DNA of 64,000 bases, taken from assembly GCF_014384885.1 (NCBI RefSeq), contig NZ_JACRST010000002.1:139876-203875 (forward strand), given 5' to 3'. Both the position numbers and the translations under genes were made by a program. The notes under the pieces are model-generated. The model made no database searches. It had not been told where the DNA came from and saw only the letters and a list, made by a program, of their open reading frames with translations. The stretch comes from Ligaoa zhengdingensis. GTDB lineage: Bacteria > Bacillota > Clostridia > Oscillospirales > Ruminococcaceae. Position 1 is the first letter of the stretch, and each line of letters begins with the position of its first letter. Shown in pieces: positions 44,848 to 53,860 of the stretch.

Positions 44848-46074
44848 TTATTTCAAGATAGCCAGCAACACGCCCGCCGCAACAGCAGAACCGATGACGC
44901 CCGCCACGTTGGGGCCCATCGCATGCATGAGCAGGAAGTTGGAGGGGTTCTCCTGCTGGCCGACCTTCTGGGAAACGCGCGCCGCCATGGGAACCGCCGA
45001 GACGCCGGCCGAACCGATCAGCGGGTTGACCTTGCCGCCGGTTACAACGCACATCAGCTTGCCGAACAGCACGCCGCCCGCGGTGCCGAAGCTAAACGCG
45101 ATCAGGCCGAGCACCACAATGCCGAGGGTCTTGGGGGACAGGAAGTTGGCAGCAGTCGCAGTTGCGCCGACCGACACGCCCAGGAAGATGGTGACGATGT
45201 TCATCAGCTCGTTCTGAGCGGTCTTGACCAGGCGATCCACCACGCCGGACTCCTTCATCAGGTTGCCGAGCATCAACATGCCGACCAGCGGAGCCGCGTC
45301 GGGCACGATGAACGAAACCACGATGGTGGTGAGCACCGGGAATGCCAGCTTCTCAATTCTGGAAACGGGACGGAGCTGCTCCATAACGATCATGCGCTCC
45401 TTTTTGGTGGTGAGCGCTTTCATGATGGGGGGCTGGATCAGCGGGACCAGCGCCATGTACGAGTACGCCGCGACCGCGATGGAACCGAGCAGGCCCGGGG
45501 CGAGGGTCTTAGCCACATAGATGGCGGTGGGGCCGTCCGCGCCGCCGATGATGCCGATGGCGCCCGCGTCAGCAGCGGTGAAGCCGATCGTCTCGGGAAA
45601 CGCTGCGCCCAGCGCCAGCGCGCCGAAGAAGGTGAGGAAGATACCGAGCTGAGCCGCCGCGCCCAGCAGGAAGCTCTTGGGGTTTGCGATCAGCGGGCCG
45701 AAGTCGGTCATCGCGCCGATACCCAGGAAGATGAGCGGCGGATAGACGCCCAGCTTGACGCCTAAGTACAGGATATCCAAAAGACCGCCGTGGTTCATAA
45801 TCTCCATGGCGTTCATCACCGAACCGTCGGCCTGGATTTGGAAGAATTCGGGGTGGTACATACCCGCCATCGGCAGGTTGGTGAGCAGCATGCCGAACGC
45901 GATGGGGATGAGCAGCAGGGGCTCAAACCCTTTTTTGATCGCGAGGTAAAACAGCACGCAGGAAATCAAAATCATCACCAGCTGCAGTAGGCCTTCGGTG
46001 GTCGCGAGCTGGGGAAACGCGGATTTTGCAATGATGCCCTGAACGGCTTCCACGAAGCCATTGATTATCTCCAT
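44848..46074 (-). CDS. Na+-translocating decarboxylase, beta subunit (OadB/GcdB/MmdB)
   Basis: 408 residues, about ten membrane spans. Family motifs: GFEPLLLIPIAFGMLLTNLP, FLGIGAMTDFGPL (Asp of the Na+ path), GIIGGADGPTAIY and AGVIGSAVAAGVLLA. It uses the decarboxylation of biotin-bound carboxylate to pump Na+ out. Follows the gamma subunit by 57 nt. The alpha (carboxyltransferase) and biotin carrier subunits are not in the window, so the substrate (oxaloacetate, methylmalonyl-CoA or glutaconyl-CoA) is open. Confidence 0.94.
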   Translation of the reverse strand: MEIINGFVEAVQGIIAKSAFPQLATTEGLLQLVMILISCVLFYLAIKKGFEPLLLIPIAFGMLLTNLPMAGMYHPEFFQIQADGSVMNAMEIMNHGGLLDILYLGVKLGVYPPLIFLGIGAMTDFGPLIANPKSFLLGAAAQLGIFLTFFGALALGAAFPETIGFTAADAGAIGIIGGADGPTAIYVAKTLAPGLLGSIAVAAYSYMALVPLIQPPIMKALTTKKERMIVMEQLRPVSRIEKLAFPVLTTIVVSFIVPDAAPLVGMLMLGNLMKESGVVDRLVKTAQNELMNIVTIFLGVSVGATATAANFLSPKTLGIVVLGLIAFSFGTAGGVLFGKLMCVVTGGKVNPLIGSAGVSAVPMAARVSQKVGQQENPSNFLLMHAMGPNVAGVIGSAVAAGVLLAILK

Positions 46075-46131
46075 AGTCTCTCTGTTCCTTTCTTGCAGTT
46101 AGTCGTCCGTGTCGATCAAGGCCAGCCCGGA

Positions 46132-46497
46132 TTAAAACGGGCTGGTGTTCTGCTGCATCCCCGCCAGGCTCCAGACAGAACGGCCGCGCGCGGTTTCTTT
46201 CGCCCGGCGCACGCTGTGGATGGCAAAGCCGGAGCCGCCCAACACAGCGGCAATGGAAGCGGAGATCACCGCGACAACCTCATCCGAGATGCCGTCTTCG
46301 ACGATCTGCGCCGGGACCGCCTTGGGTGCAGGGGACGCCGCCTTTACCGGGTCACCGGATTTATTGTTTTTTTTTGCGTTTACGGCGCTGTCCATGATCT
46401 TGCCGAACGCCATTACGATGAGCGTCAGGATAATCAGGACCAAAAAGACGATGCTGATGCCCGAAAGGATCACAGTCCACGCGAGTGTAAAGTCCAT
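46132..46497 (-). CDS. Na+-translocating decarboxylase, gamma subunit-like (OadG)
   Basis: 121 residues from the ATG at 46,497 (AAAGGAG upstream). One N-terminal membrane helix (LAWTVILSGISIVFLVLIILTLIVMAFGKIM), an Ala/Pro/Lys linker, and a C-terminal region DEVVAVISASIAAVLGGSGFAIHSVRRAKETARGRSVWSLAGM ending like OadG-type subunits. The small subunit anchors the catalytic subunit to the beta pump. First gene of the operon, behind a strong sigma-A promoter. Confidence 0.85.
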   Translation of the reverse strand: MDFTLAWTVILSGISIVFLVLIILTLIVMAFGKIMDSAVNAKKNNKSGDPVKAASPAPKAVPAQIVEDGISDEVVAVISASIAAVLGGSGFAIHSVRRAKETARGRSVWSLAGMQQNTSPF

Positions 46498-46575
46498 AAA
46501 TCTATCTCCTTTTCCATAATATACAATTCTTTTTTCGATTTTTTGGTTTGCCCGCCAAAAATCGAAATCAAATTT

Positions 46576-46604
46576 ATTATAGTACAAAATGAATTTTTTT
46601 TCAA
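46576..46604 (-). promoter_or_regulatory. Promoter of the decarboxylase operon
   Basis: Minus strand -35 TTGAAA (46,604-46,599), 17-nt spacer, -10 TATAAT (46,581-46,576), within a very AT-rich stretch with A-tracts upstream. Confidence 0.85.
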
Positions 46605-46658
46605 TTCTTTTGGAACAAAATATTGACTTTTTTTAAACAATCTTTTCGTACAAAAAGT

Positions 46659-46686
46659 GGGGAGGACGGCTTTCGCCGTCCTCCCC
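46659..46686 (-). terminator. Terminator of galK-galT
   Basis: Perfect 12-bp stem GGGGAGGACGGC/GCCGTCCTCCCC, tetraloop TTTC, then ACTTTTTG on the minus strand. Confidence 0.9.
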
Positions 46687-46722
46687 AAAGCTCAAAACCT
46701 CAAACAAAGGGTATTCACTTGA

Positions 46723-47703
46723 TTATTTCTGGCTGTCCAAAAAACGCTTGTGCGCCTCGCGCAGCTCCTCGCTGGTCGCCTCGGGGCAGGTGGGATTGCA
46801 GTGCGCCCACACGCCGGTCTCGCTGGAGGCGTTGAACTTGATCTTGTCGGCCGAGCGCATCGGCGGGAAGAACTCGATGTGGAAATGCCAGTAGGCGCTG
46901 GTGTCCTCGCCGTTGACCGGCGCGTTGTGCATACACATCATGTACGGGAAGCGGTAGCCGAACAGGCTGTCGAGCATGCCCACCGTCTGCTTCAGGCAGA
47001 CCGCGAGATCCTTCTTCTCCGCGTCGGTGAGCTCCGCGATGTTGCCCACATGGCGGTTGGCGAAGATGTACACGCCGTAGGGATACTCGGTGAAGAACGG
47101 CAGGAACACCGTGAAGTGCTCGGTCTGGAAGATCACGCGCTTCTGGAACGCGAGCTCCTCCTTGAGCATCCGGCAGTAGATGCACTCGTTTTCCTTGGCG
47201 AGATGCTCCTTGGCGGACTCCATCTCCAGCTCAATCTTCTTGGGCACGAAGGGATAGCCGTAGATCTGGCCGTGGGGGTGGGGCATGGTGACGCCCACCG
47301 CCTCGCCGCGGTTTTCAAAGATGAACACATATTTGATCTTCTCGTCCTTCGAGAGCTCGGTGAAACGCTCGCTCCAGAGGTCCACCAGCTTGGCGACATG
47401 CTCGTCGCTCAACTCGGGCAAAGTGGTGGTGTGGCCGGGCGAGTACAGAATGACCTCGCACTTGCCGTAGGCATCGGCGGTTTTGAAGAAGCCGTTCGCC
47501 ACGTCGTCGGGCACCGGCGGGTTTTGGGAAAGCGCCGGGAAGTCGTTGTCATATTCCAGCACCTCGTAGCTCTTGGGAACCTTGTCGTTGTCCGGCCCCG
47601 GGCAGAACGGGCACCAATCCTTCGGCATCTGCGGGCGCGCCTGCCGGTGCGATGCGATCATCACCCAATCCCTGGTAAAGGGATGCCATCTCAATTCAGC
47701 CAT
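46723..47703 (-). CDS. galT: Galactose-1-phosphate uridylyltransferase
   Basis: 326 residues. Zinc-type N-terminus with CPFCPG, active site MPHPHGQIYGYP (nucleophilic His in HPH), and the second domain YWHFHIEFFPPMRSADKIKF. Moves UMP from UDP-glucose to galactose-1-P in the Leloir pathway. 34 nt behind galK in one operon; galE is not in the window. Confidence 0.96.
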   Translation of the reverse strand: MAELRWHPFTRDWVMIASHRQARPQMPKDWCPFCPGPDNDKVPKSYEVLEYDNDFPALSQNPPVPDDVANGFFKTADAYGKCEVILYSPGHTTTLPELSDEHVAKLVDLWSERFTELSKDEKIKYVFIFENRGEAVGVTMPHPHGQIYGYPFVPKKIELEMESAKEHLAKENECIYCRMLKEELAFQKRVIFQTEHFTVFLPFFTEYPYGVYIFANRHVGNIAELTDAEKKDLAVCLKQTVGMLDSLFGYRFPYMMCMHNAPVNGEDTSAYWHFHIEFFPPMRSADKIKFNASSETGVWAHCNPTCPEATSEELREAHKRFLDSQK

Positions 47704-47737
47704 CTTATGTATCCTCCTCTATTCCAAACACCAGTTG

Positions 47738-49030
47738 TTATTCTTTGATCTCCACTTTGATGCCGCCCACCGGACGGATGCTCAGGACGTAACATTTGCC
47801 CTCGCCGAATACCTTCTCCATAAAGCTCTTATACTCCTCCAGCATCCCGTTGGGCACAAACGCCTGGATGGTACCCGCGAAGCCTCCGCCGTGTACGCGC
47901 CATGCGCCCTTGCCCGCCAGCAGCTTCTCGGAGAGCGCCAGCGCCAGCGAAAGTCCCTGCTCGCTGGGGAGCTTTGTGGTGAACACGTTTTGCAGGTAAT
48001 TAAACGAGGACTGGCCGGAGGCCAAAATCAATTCTTTGAAGGCGTCGAAGTCGCCTGCGCGCAGCGCATCGGCCTCAGCCTTGGCGCGGTCGTTGTCCGC
48101 GAAGAAGTGGATGGCGCGCAGTGCGGCGCGGTCGCCGGCCTCCTTGCGGATTTCAGCCAGCTTGTCGTAGAACACGTCCTGATCCACGTCGCGCAGCACC
48201 GTCTTGCCGCACATGGCCGCCACCTGTTTCATCTCAGCCGGGATGTCGGCATAATCGGAGGTGAGGTCGGCGTGGTTGCCGCCGGTATCGACGATGCAGA
48301 GGGAGTAGCCCGAATGCGCAAAGTCAAAATCGATCTTCTCCACCACCGGGTGGGCCGGGTCTTTGAAGTCGATGGCGGTGAAGCCGCCCACCGACGAAGC
48401 GGTCTGGTCCATCAGGCCGCAGGGCTTGCCGAAGTAGTGGTTCTCAGCGTACTGGCCGATCTGCGCGATCTCCACAGCGCTGATGGCGCCATCGTTGTAG
48501 ACATGGCTGAGGACGGTGCCGACCAGTACCTCGAATGCGGCCGAGCTGGAAAGGCCCGAGCCCTTGAGCACGTTGGAGGTGGTGTAGGCGTCGAAGCCGC
48601 CGATCTTGTAGCCGAGGTCGCTGAAGCGCGCCGCAATGCCGCGGATGAGGGAGGCCGCCTTGTTGATCTCCTTCTGCTGTACCGACAGATCCGAGAGATC
48701 GATTTCATCCATGGCGTAGCCCTCGGATTTGATGCGGATGACCCCTTCGTCGTTCTTTGAGCAGACAGCGATCACATCGAGGTTGACGCTGCCCGCCAGC
48801 ACCCTGCCGTGCTGGTGGTCGGTGTGGTTGCCGCCCACCTCGGTGCGGCCGGGCGCGCTGAAGAACTCCACCTCGCGCTCTTTGCCGTAGAGACCCTCAA
48901 ACTCGGTCACCGCCTTCTGATAGCGCGCCGCCTGCTGTGCAGCGCCCGCCTCGTCGGCGGTATAAATGTAAGAAAACAAATCGGCGCAACCGCCCGCCTG
49001 CAAAATCTGCATTGCTTTTTCCGTTTTCAT
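47738..49030 (-). CDS. galK: Galactokinase
   Basis: 430 residues. GHMP kinase with substrate motif GRTEVGGNHTDHQHGRVL (variant of the usual GRVNLIGEHTDY), ATP loop LKGSGLSSSAAFEV, and C-terminal VHGGGFAGTIQAFVP. Phosphorylates galactose at C1. The N-terminal 55 residues are longer than usual, as in other clostridial versions. A perfect 10-bp inverted repeat sits 28-53 nt upstream of the start and the divergent AraC-type gene is the likely regulator. Confidence 0.94.
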   Translation of the reverse strand: MKTEKAMQILQAGGCADLFSYIYTADEAGAAQQAARYQKAVTEFEGLYGKEREVEFFSAPGRTEVGGNHTDHQHGRVLAGSVNLDVIAVCSKNDEGVIRIKSEGYAMDEIDLSDLSVQQKEINKAASLIRGIAARFSDLGYKIGGFDAYTTSNVLKGSGLSSSAAFEVLVGTVLSHVYNDGAISAVEIAQIGQYAENHYFGKPCGLMDQTASSVGGFTAIDFKDPAHPVVEKIDFDFAHSGYSLCIVDTGGNHADLTSDYADIPAEMKQVAAMCGKTVLRDVDQDVFYDKLAEIRKEAGDRAALRAIHFFADNDRAKAEADALRAGDFDAFKELILASGQSSFNYLQNVFTTKLPSEQGLSLALALSEKLLAGKGAWRVHGGGFAGTIQAFVPNGMLEEYKSFMEKVFGEGKCYVLSIRPVGGIKVEIKE

Positions 49031-49057
49031 ACCAATTGCTCCTTTCTTGCGATATCT

Positions 49058-49083
49058 TTATGGATTCTATATGGAATCCATAA
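49058..49083. promoter_or_regulatory. Inverted repeat in the galK leader, probable operator
   Basis: TTATGGATTC-N6-GAATCCATAA, a perfect 10-bp inverted repeat, between the galK start and the divergent AraC-family gene. Confidence 0.65.
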
Positions 49084-49160
49084 CCATTCAATTAATTTAA
49101 CTGTAACATTTCTTTCCGCCGATACGCAATTTCATAAGCAGTCAAGTTTATGGATAATTG

Positions 49161-49189
49161 TTGCGATTTGTCGGATGATCGGTTATACT
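49161..49189 (+). promoter_or_regulatory. Predicted promoter of the AraC-family gene
   Basis: -35 TTGCGA (49,161-49,166), 17-nt spacer, -10 TATACT (49,184-49,189). It excludes the GTG/ATG at 49,191-49,196 as translation start. Confidence 0.65.
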
Positions 49190-49232
49190 GGTGATGGCAG
49201 GCTTTGATTGCAACAGGAAAGTGGGTGATCGA

Positions 49233-50108
49233 TTGGCAGGCAATTCCTACAAACACTCGTTCAAACCGAAAATTCGTGAGAATCTTGGGCTCGCGGTTTA
49301 CAACTGCGGATTCCAAAAATGCGAGGGCGGATATACCTGGGGACCGGCGCTGCGGGACCACTATCTCATCCATTATGTCACGGCTGGGAAGGGCGTTTAC
49401 AAGGTGGACGGCCACACCTATGAGCTGCACGCGGGCATGATGTTCGCTGTTTTTGAGTCTTCGGTGGTGAGCTACACCGCGGATCTCGACGACCCCTGGG
49501 AATACTACTGGGTTGGGTTCAACGGCACCGATGCGGAGCGGCTGGTGAAGCTGCTGCCCTTCAGCAAGGAAATGCCTGTGTTGGACGCGCCCAACAGCGA
49601 GGTGTTCCGCTCAGCCCTGCTCGACATCTACAACAACGCGGGTTCCGGCCCGGCCGACGAAGCGAAGATGGTCGGGTATCTCTACCTGTTCCTCTCTGCG
49701 CTGATCGCACTCTCGTCCAGCGGCGAAAAGTATTCCTCCTCGGGCGCTTTGTATGTGGAGAACGCCCTCCGGTTTATCCGCTACAACTACTCCCGCAAGA
49801 TCGACATCTGCGACATCGCGGCCAACATCGGCGTGTCCCGCTCGCACCTCTACCGCATCTTTGTGAAGCATCTGTCCATGTCCCCCAACGAGTATCTCGC
49901 CAGGTTCCGCATCAACGAGGCCTGCGCCCTACTGCGCAGCTCCTCCCTCTCGATCGGCGAGATCGCCAACTCGGTGGGCTTTGACGATCAGCTCTATTTT
50001 TCGCGCGTGTTCAAGAAATACAAGGGGGTCGCGCCCAGCCGCTACATCGCGCAGACCGAACCGGACGGCAAAGCCCCTCCCGCTCCCGCGGCCAAGCGCG
50101 GGGTCTAA
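49233..50108 (+). CDS. AraC family transcriptional regulator, probable galactose regulator
   Basis: About 291 residues. N-terminal cupin-like sugar-binding domain (HYVTAGKGVYKVDGHTYELHAG, then WEYYWVGFNG), C-terminal double helix-turn-helix (IDICDIAANIGVSRSHLYRIFVKHLSMSPNEYLARFRINEA, SIGEIANSVGFDDQLYFSRVFKKYKGVAPSRY). The TTG at 49,233 with GGGTGAT upstream is preferred because earlier start codons lie at the predicted transcription start. Divergent from galKT. Confidence 0.88.
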   Translation: MAGNSYKHSFKPKIRENLGLAVYNCGFQKCEGGYTWGPALRDHYLIHYVTAGKGVYKVDGHTYELHAGMMFAVFESSVVSYTADLDDPWEYYWVGFNGTDAERLVKLLPFSKEMPVLDAPNSEVFRSALLDIYNNAGSGPADEAKMVGYLYLFLSALIALSSSGEKYSSSGALYVENALRFIRYNYSRKIDICDIAANIGVSRSHLYRIFVKHLSMSPNEYLARFRINEACALLRSSSLSIGEIANSVGFDDQLYFSRVFKKYKGVAPSRYIAQTEPDGKAPPAPAAKRGV

Positions 50109-50201
50109 CCTGCCGCAGCGCCGCATAGGCTGTGTCGAACCGGGAAAGGCGGGGAGACGGCCATGCGTGTGATTCTAAATTTTCTAAAGGTGGATTCAAC
50201 C

Positions 50202-51014
50202 ATGACGTTTGAAAAATTATGGGATTTATTTTTAAAGTGGGCCGCTGCTGCGATTCCCCCCATTTTGACCGCAGCCGTCGTATTTCTCATCGGCTGGTTC
50301 CTCATCAAGCTGGTGATGCGGATGCTCGACAAGGGTCTGAAGCGCAGCAAGCTGGATGTGACGCTGCACGCCTTTGTCAAATCGCTGGTGCGCATCTCGC
50401 TCATTGTACTGCTGGGCATCTCCTGCGCAACCATGACCGGGCTGGTGGACCCCGCTTCGGTGGTGACAGCGCTCGGTGCGGTGGGCCTGGCCCTCTCGCT
50501 CGCGGTGAAGGACAGCCTGACCAACCTCGCGGGCGGCCTGATCCTGCTGGCTGCAAAGCCGTTTGTGGTGGGGGATTACATCGAAGCGGACGGCATCGGC
50601 GGCACCGTAGCCAAAATCGACCTGGTGCATACCATGCTGCGCACCGTGGACAACAAGGAAATTTTCATCCCGAACGGCCAGATGAGCAACGCCAAGGTGG
50701 TGAACTATTCGGCTGAGCCGCTGCGCCGGGTCGATCTGGAGTTCACGATCGATTACTCGGACGACTTTGAACATGCGAAGTCGGTGATCGGCGAGGTATT
50801 GCAACAGCACCCGCTGGCCCTCAAGGATCCCGCGCCGACCGTGCGGCTGCTGCGGCACGATGCGAGCGCGCTGGTGATCGTCTGCCGCGCATGGGTGGAC
50901 GGCGCCAAGTACTGGGACCTCTATTTTGACCTGATGGAGCAGGTCAAAACGCGGTTCGACGAAGAAGGCATCTCGATCCCGTTCAACCAGTTGGATGTAC
51001 ATGTAAAACAATAA
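50202..51014 (+). CDS. Small-conductance mechanosensitive channel (MscS family)
   Basis: About 270 residues from the ATG at 50,202 (AAAGGTGG upstream; 50,163 is a longer alternative). Two N-terminal membrane helices, the pore helix ALGAVGLALSLAVKDSLTNLAGGL with its Ala/Gly packing, then the beta domain KPFVVGDYIEADGIGGTVAKIDLVHTMLRTVDNKEIFIPNG and the C-terminal vestibule. Opens under membrane tension to release solutes on osmotic downshock. Own terminator. Confidence 0.93.
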   Translation: MTFEKLWDLFLKWAAAAIPPILTAAVVFLIGWFLIKLVMRMLDKGLKRSKLDVTLHAFVKSLVRISLIVLLGISCATMTGLVDPASVVTALGAVGLALSLAVKDSLTNLAGGLILLAAKPFVVGDYIEADGIGGTVAKIDLVHTMLRTVDNKEIFIPNGQMSNAKVVNYSAEPLRRVDLEFTIDYSDDFEHAKSVIGEVLQQHPLALKDPAPTVRLLRHDASALVIVCRAWVDGAKYWDLYFDLMEQVKTRFDEEGISIPFNQLDVHVKQ

Positions 51015-51016
51015 GC

Positions 51017-51052
51017 AAAAGGCCGGGTGGCAGCTGCCATCCGGCCTTTTTT
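51017..51052 (+). terminator. Terminator of mscS (likely bidirectional)
   Basis: 15-bp stem AAAAGGCCGGGTGGC/GCCATCCGGCCTTTT (one G-T pair), loop AGCT, T-run. It separates mscS from the convergent coat gene at 51,061. Confidence 0.92.
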
Positions 51053-51060
51053 GTGCGGCT

Positions 51061-51336
51061 TTAACCGTTCTGCTGGGCCAAATACTTCTGCTTGGCCTGG
51101 GTGATCTTGTTTTGGTCGGCTGCTTCCATCTGATACCAGCCGCGCTTTTGCATTTCCAGGAAAATCTCATGTTGAATCTGGTGCTCCTCGTTGAGGATGT
51201 TCATAAAGTCGGTTTTCAGCACCGGGGTGGCACACTCGTTGGCATAGGTGTTGTATCCATCGGTGATGAACTTTTGAGAACAGAGCGCGTCGTCCATCAT
51301 TTCGCGGTCGCCAAACTGATTGGTATTGATCTGCAT
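51061..51336 (-). CDS. CotF-family spore coat protein
   Basis: 91 residues: FGDREMMDDALCSQKFITDGYNTYANECATP and LMNILNEEHQIQHEIFLEMQKRGWY are typical of the CotF/ferritin-like coat fold. Structural protein of the spore coat. Overall small and Gln-rich (QKYLAQQNG end). Second of a two-gene pair with the next ORF, 13 nt apart. Confidence 0.88.
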   Translation of the reverse strand: MQINTNQFGDREMMDDALCSQKFITDGYNTYANECATPVLKTDFMNILNEEHQIQHEIFLEMQKRGWYQMEAADQNKITQAKQKYLAQQNG

Positions 51337-51349
51337 TCCGTTTCCCTCC

Positions 51350-51535
51350 TTAGCTCAAGTGGCCCATAAGTTTATTGAAGTGGTCCTGGTGCTTGGCGGC
51401 AACCTGCTCGCATTTCGACTTCAGCTGCGGATCGGTGGCCGACTGCGCGTACATCTTGTACTTCTTAATCAGGGTCTGTTCCGCGCTCAACTGGTCCTCG
51501 ATCGCGGAAAGCTCTTTGGATGTGATGCTCGCCAT
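51350..51535 (-). CDS. Small spore coat-associated protein (CotF partner)
   Basis: 61 residues, helical: ITSKELSAIEDQLSAEQTLIKKYKMYAQSATDPQLKSKCEQVAAKHQDHFNKLMGHL. The helix pattern resembles the first half of CotF-type ferritin-like proteins, so this and the next gene may be one four-helix unit as two chains. Good ribosome binding site (GGGAGGTTG). Confidence 0.8.
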   Translation of the reverse strand: MASITSKELSAIEDQLSAEQTLIKKYKMYAQSATDPQLKSKCEQVAAKHQDHFNKLMGHLS

Positions 51536-51734
51536 CGTTTCAACCTCCCATTTTTCCCAAAATGCGCCTGCGGGGAACTCACAAAAGGCGTTGCGGCAAA
51601 ACCATCTGCGGCGATCGCTTTGCCGCCGGCCTTCGCAATCGACAGGCGCACTCTTAGTTTGTATCGGGTCGGTGCTTTAATGTGTGGAAATATTTTTGAG
51701 GGCGTTTTCTCCCGTAGAGGAAAATTTTGCATCA

Positions 51735-52169
51735 TTAATTTTTAGATTTTGCCGGCATCCGCAGGCCGATCAGCCGCAAGGTATCCCGCAAGATCGCCTC
51801 GCTGGCGACATCGATCATCAGCCACCGTCCGCCCATACCCGAAGGGGTGTTCCTGTAAAGCTCCCGTGTATACGGGTCGGCATCCAACAGCAGGAATTCC
51901 GCCTCGTTCTGTTCCCGGTCGCTCACCACCACCATGCAGCGAAACCCTCCGCAATTCGGGTAGAGGGTGCAGACAGCTCTGCCGCCCTTTTTGTACTTGA
52001 CATTCCAGCCGGGCGCCATCGAACAGCGGCTGTATTCGACGCGTGGTGAAACGCCGTAGCTCCGTTCGATCTCGCCGCACAGGCGGGTCCACAGCGGGTT
52101 ACCGACCGCCTCGGCGATCTGCTCCATCGTGGGCTGGTTGGTAATGGGATAGGTTTCGTTCCAGTTCAT
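51735..52169 (-). CDS. DUF3788 family protein
   Basis: 144 residues from the ATG at 52,169 (GAGGAGG upstream). W-rich soluble protein: LWTRLCGEIERSYGVSPRVEYSRCSMAPGWNVKYKKGGRAVCTLYP and a C-terminal GGRWLMIDVASEAILRDTLRLIGLR. Function of the family unknown. Stand-alone gene. Confidence 0.82.
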   Translation of the reverse strand: MNWNETYPITNQPTMEQIAEAVGNPLWTRLCGEIERSYGVSPRVEYSRCSMAPGWNVKYKKGGRAVCTLYPNCGGFRCMVVVSDREQNEAEFLLLDADPYTRELYRNTPSGMGGRWLMIDVASEAILRDTLRLIGLRMPAKSKN

Positions 52170-52240
52170 GGTTGTACCTCCTCTGGTTTTGTATTTGGCG
52201 TTCTCATCAAGCAGTATACCACAGAAACCCCGAGCAAACA

Positions 52241-52268
52241 AAAATGCGGGGAGGAAAACCTCTCCGCA
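52241..52268 (-). terminator. Terminator of the GntR-ABC operon
   Basis: Stem TGCGGGGAGG/CCTCTCCGCA (one mismatch), loop AAAA, followed by TTTTTGTTTG on the minus strand. Confidence 0.85.
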
Positions 52269-52377
52269 CCTTTGTTTGCAGCCCGAACGCCCGCTTGTTT
52301 AGGGTTATTGTAGTTTTTTTGCGGTCCCCAAGGCCGCTGGCAACTCGTATCCACAGCACCATGTGCACGAATCCAAA

Positions 52378-53004
52378 TTAAAATTCCTTTCGCTGATAAA
52401 AGTAGACCGACAACAGATAGGAGAAAATCAGCAACGCGACCGCCATCACCGGCAACACCGCGCCCATCCAAAAGAGCATCTGTTCCTCGCTGGGCGGGTC
52501 GATGCCGAGTTGGGAAAGCAGCAGAAAGCCCACAAACGGCACCGCGATCAGCGCCATGAGCAAAAACCGGCCCTTCTCCACGCCGAGCTTGTAGCACAGT
52601 GGGAGCGCCACCGCAAGGTAAAGCACCGCGACGCTGGCGATCATCCCGAGCGCGTACCATCCTCCCTCGCTTTCGACATCCGGCTGAAGCCGCTGCTGCA
52701 CCACCATCACCGCGGCGCTGAGCAGGCCGCAGACGGCCAGGGCCAGCAGGGCGAGCAGATACCGGGCCGTCACCACCTGCCGCCGGCTGACCGGGAGCGA
52801 CAGGCAGTAGGCGTCCCACTTGGCGTAATCGTCGTAACTGAACAGGCTGACCGGCAGCATCACCGCGAACATCATGATGATTGAGGAGAACATGGTGCTG
52901 TTGCGGGAGGTCAGTCCAAAGATCAGGTAGAACACCGCCATCACCGCGAGCACCCGCAGGTAGCTCTTCAAATTATAGAGATCCTTGAGCAGCAGCGCTT
53001 TCAT
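52378..53004 (-). CDS. ABC-2 type permease subunit
   Basis: 208 residues, six hydrophobic segments (e.g. VLAVMAVFYLIFGL, LLALLALAVCGLLSAAVMVV, VMAVALLIFSYLLSVYFY). Starts MKALLLKDLYNLKSYLR as usual for this family (ABC2_membrane_5). Overlaps the ATPase gene (ATGA). With it, forms a YtrBC-like exporter under GntR control. Confidence 0.88.
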   Translation of the reverse strand: MKALLLKDLYNLKSYLRVLAVMAVFYLIFGLTSRNSTMFSSIIMMFAVMLPVSLFSYDDYAKWDAYCLSLPVSRRQVVTARYLLALLALAVCGLLSAAVMVVQQRLQPDVESEGGWYALGMIASVAVLYLAVALPLCYKLGVEKGRFLLMALIAVPFVGFLLLSQLGIDPPSEEQMLFWMGAVLPVMAVALLIFSYLLSVYFYQRKEF

Positions 53005-53858
53005 CTGCGGTCACCTCCCACCGTATCGGTCATGATATCGTCCAGCGAGGCCGGGTCGATCACCAGGCCGGGGCATTGCCGCTCCACCGCCCGCCGGTCG
53101 TTCACCAGCACTTCGCAGCCAAAGCGGTTTTGCCGCATCCCTGAGCGATAGCGCGCGTCGATCTGCGCCCACTCCCCTTCGGCACAGCGCGCCACGCCAT
53201 AGCGCTCGAGCAGCGCGTCCTTTTGCTCGCTGAGCACAACCCTGCCCTCGTGCAAAAAGGTGATGTAGTCCGCGATCTTTTCGAGGTCCCCCGTGATGTG
53301 GGAGGACAGCAGAATCCCGTGCTCCTCATCCTGGATGAAATCGAGAAACACATCGAGGATCTCCCCGCGCACCACCGGGTCGAGGCCGCTGGTGGGCTCA
53401 TCGAGCAGCAGCAGCCTGGGGTGATGCGCGAGCGCCGCCGCGATAGCCAGCTTCATCCTCATGCCGCTGGAGAACTCCTTCACCTTTTTCTTTTCCGGCA
53501 GGTGGAACCGTCCGAGGTAGCTGCGGTAGAGCGCGTCGTCCCAGTTGCGATAGGCCGCGCGCAGGATGCGGCCGATCTCGATGGGGTTGAGCATGAAATA
53601 GAAAAAGCTGTCGTCCAGCACCACGCCCAAATCCTGCTTGAGCGCGCTGCCGCCGGTGTTGTCCCCGCCGAGCAGGCTGATCTCGCCGCTGTCGCGCCTG
53701 ACCGCGCCGATAATCGCCTTGATGGTGGTGGTCTTGCCCGCGCCGTTTTCGCCGATCAGGCCCATGATGCTGCCCTTGGGCAGCTCAAACGACACGTCCG
53801 TCAGGGCAAAGCCGCTGTATTGCTTGCACAGATGGCTGACTTTTAAAATGGTATCCAT
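53001..53858 (-). CDS. ABC transporter ATP-binding protein (YtrB-like)
   Basis: 285 residues from the ATG at 53,858 (the open frame extends through gntR in another reading). Walker A GENGAGKTTTIK, signature FSSGMRMKL, Walker B LLLLDEPTSGLDP, switch SSHI. The C-terminal third is a regulatory extension typical of YtrB/EcsA-like proteins. Starts 2 nt after the gntR stop. Confidence 0.92.
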   Translation of the reverse strand: MDTILKVSHLCKQYSGFALTDVSFELPKGSIMGLIGENGAGKTTTIKAIIGAVRRDSGEISLLGGDNTGGSALKQDLGVVLDDSFFYFMLNPIEIGRILRAAYRNWDDALYRSYLGRFHLPEKKKVKEFSSGMRMKLAIAAALAHHPRLLLLDEPTSGLDPVVRGEILDVFLDFIQDEEHGILLSSHITGDLEKIADYITFLHEGRVVLSEQKDALLERYGVARCAEGEWAQIDARYRSGMRQNRFGCEVLVNDRRAVERQCPGLVIDPASLDDIMTDTVGGDRR

Positions 53859-53860
53859 GG

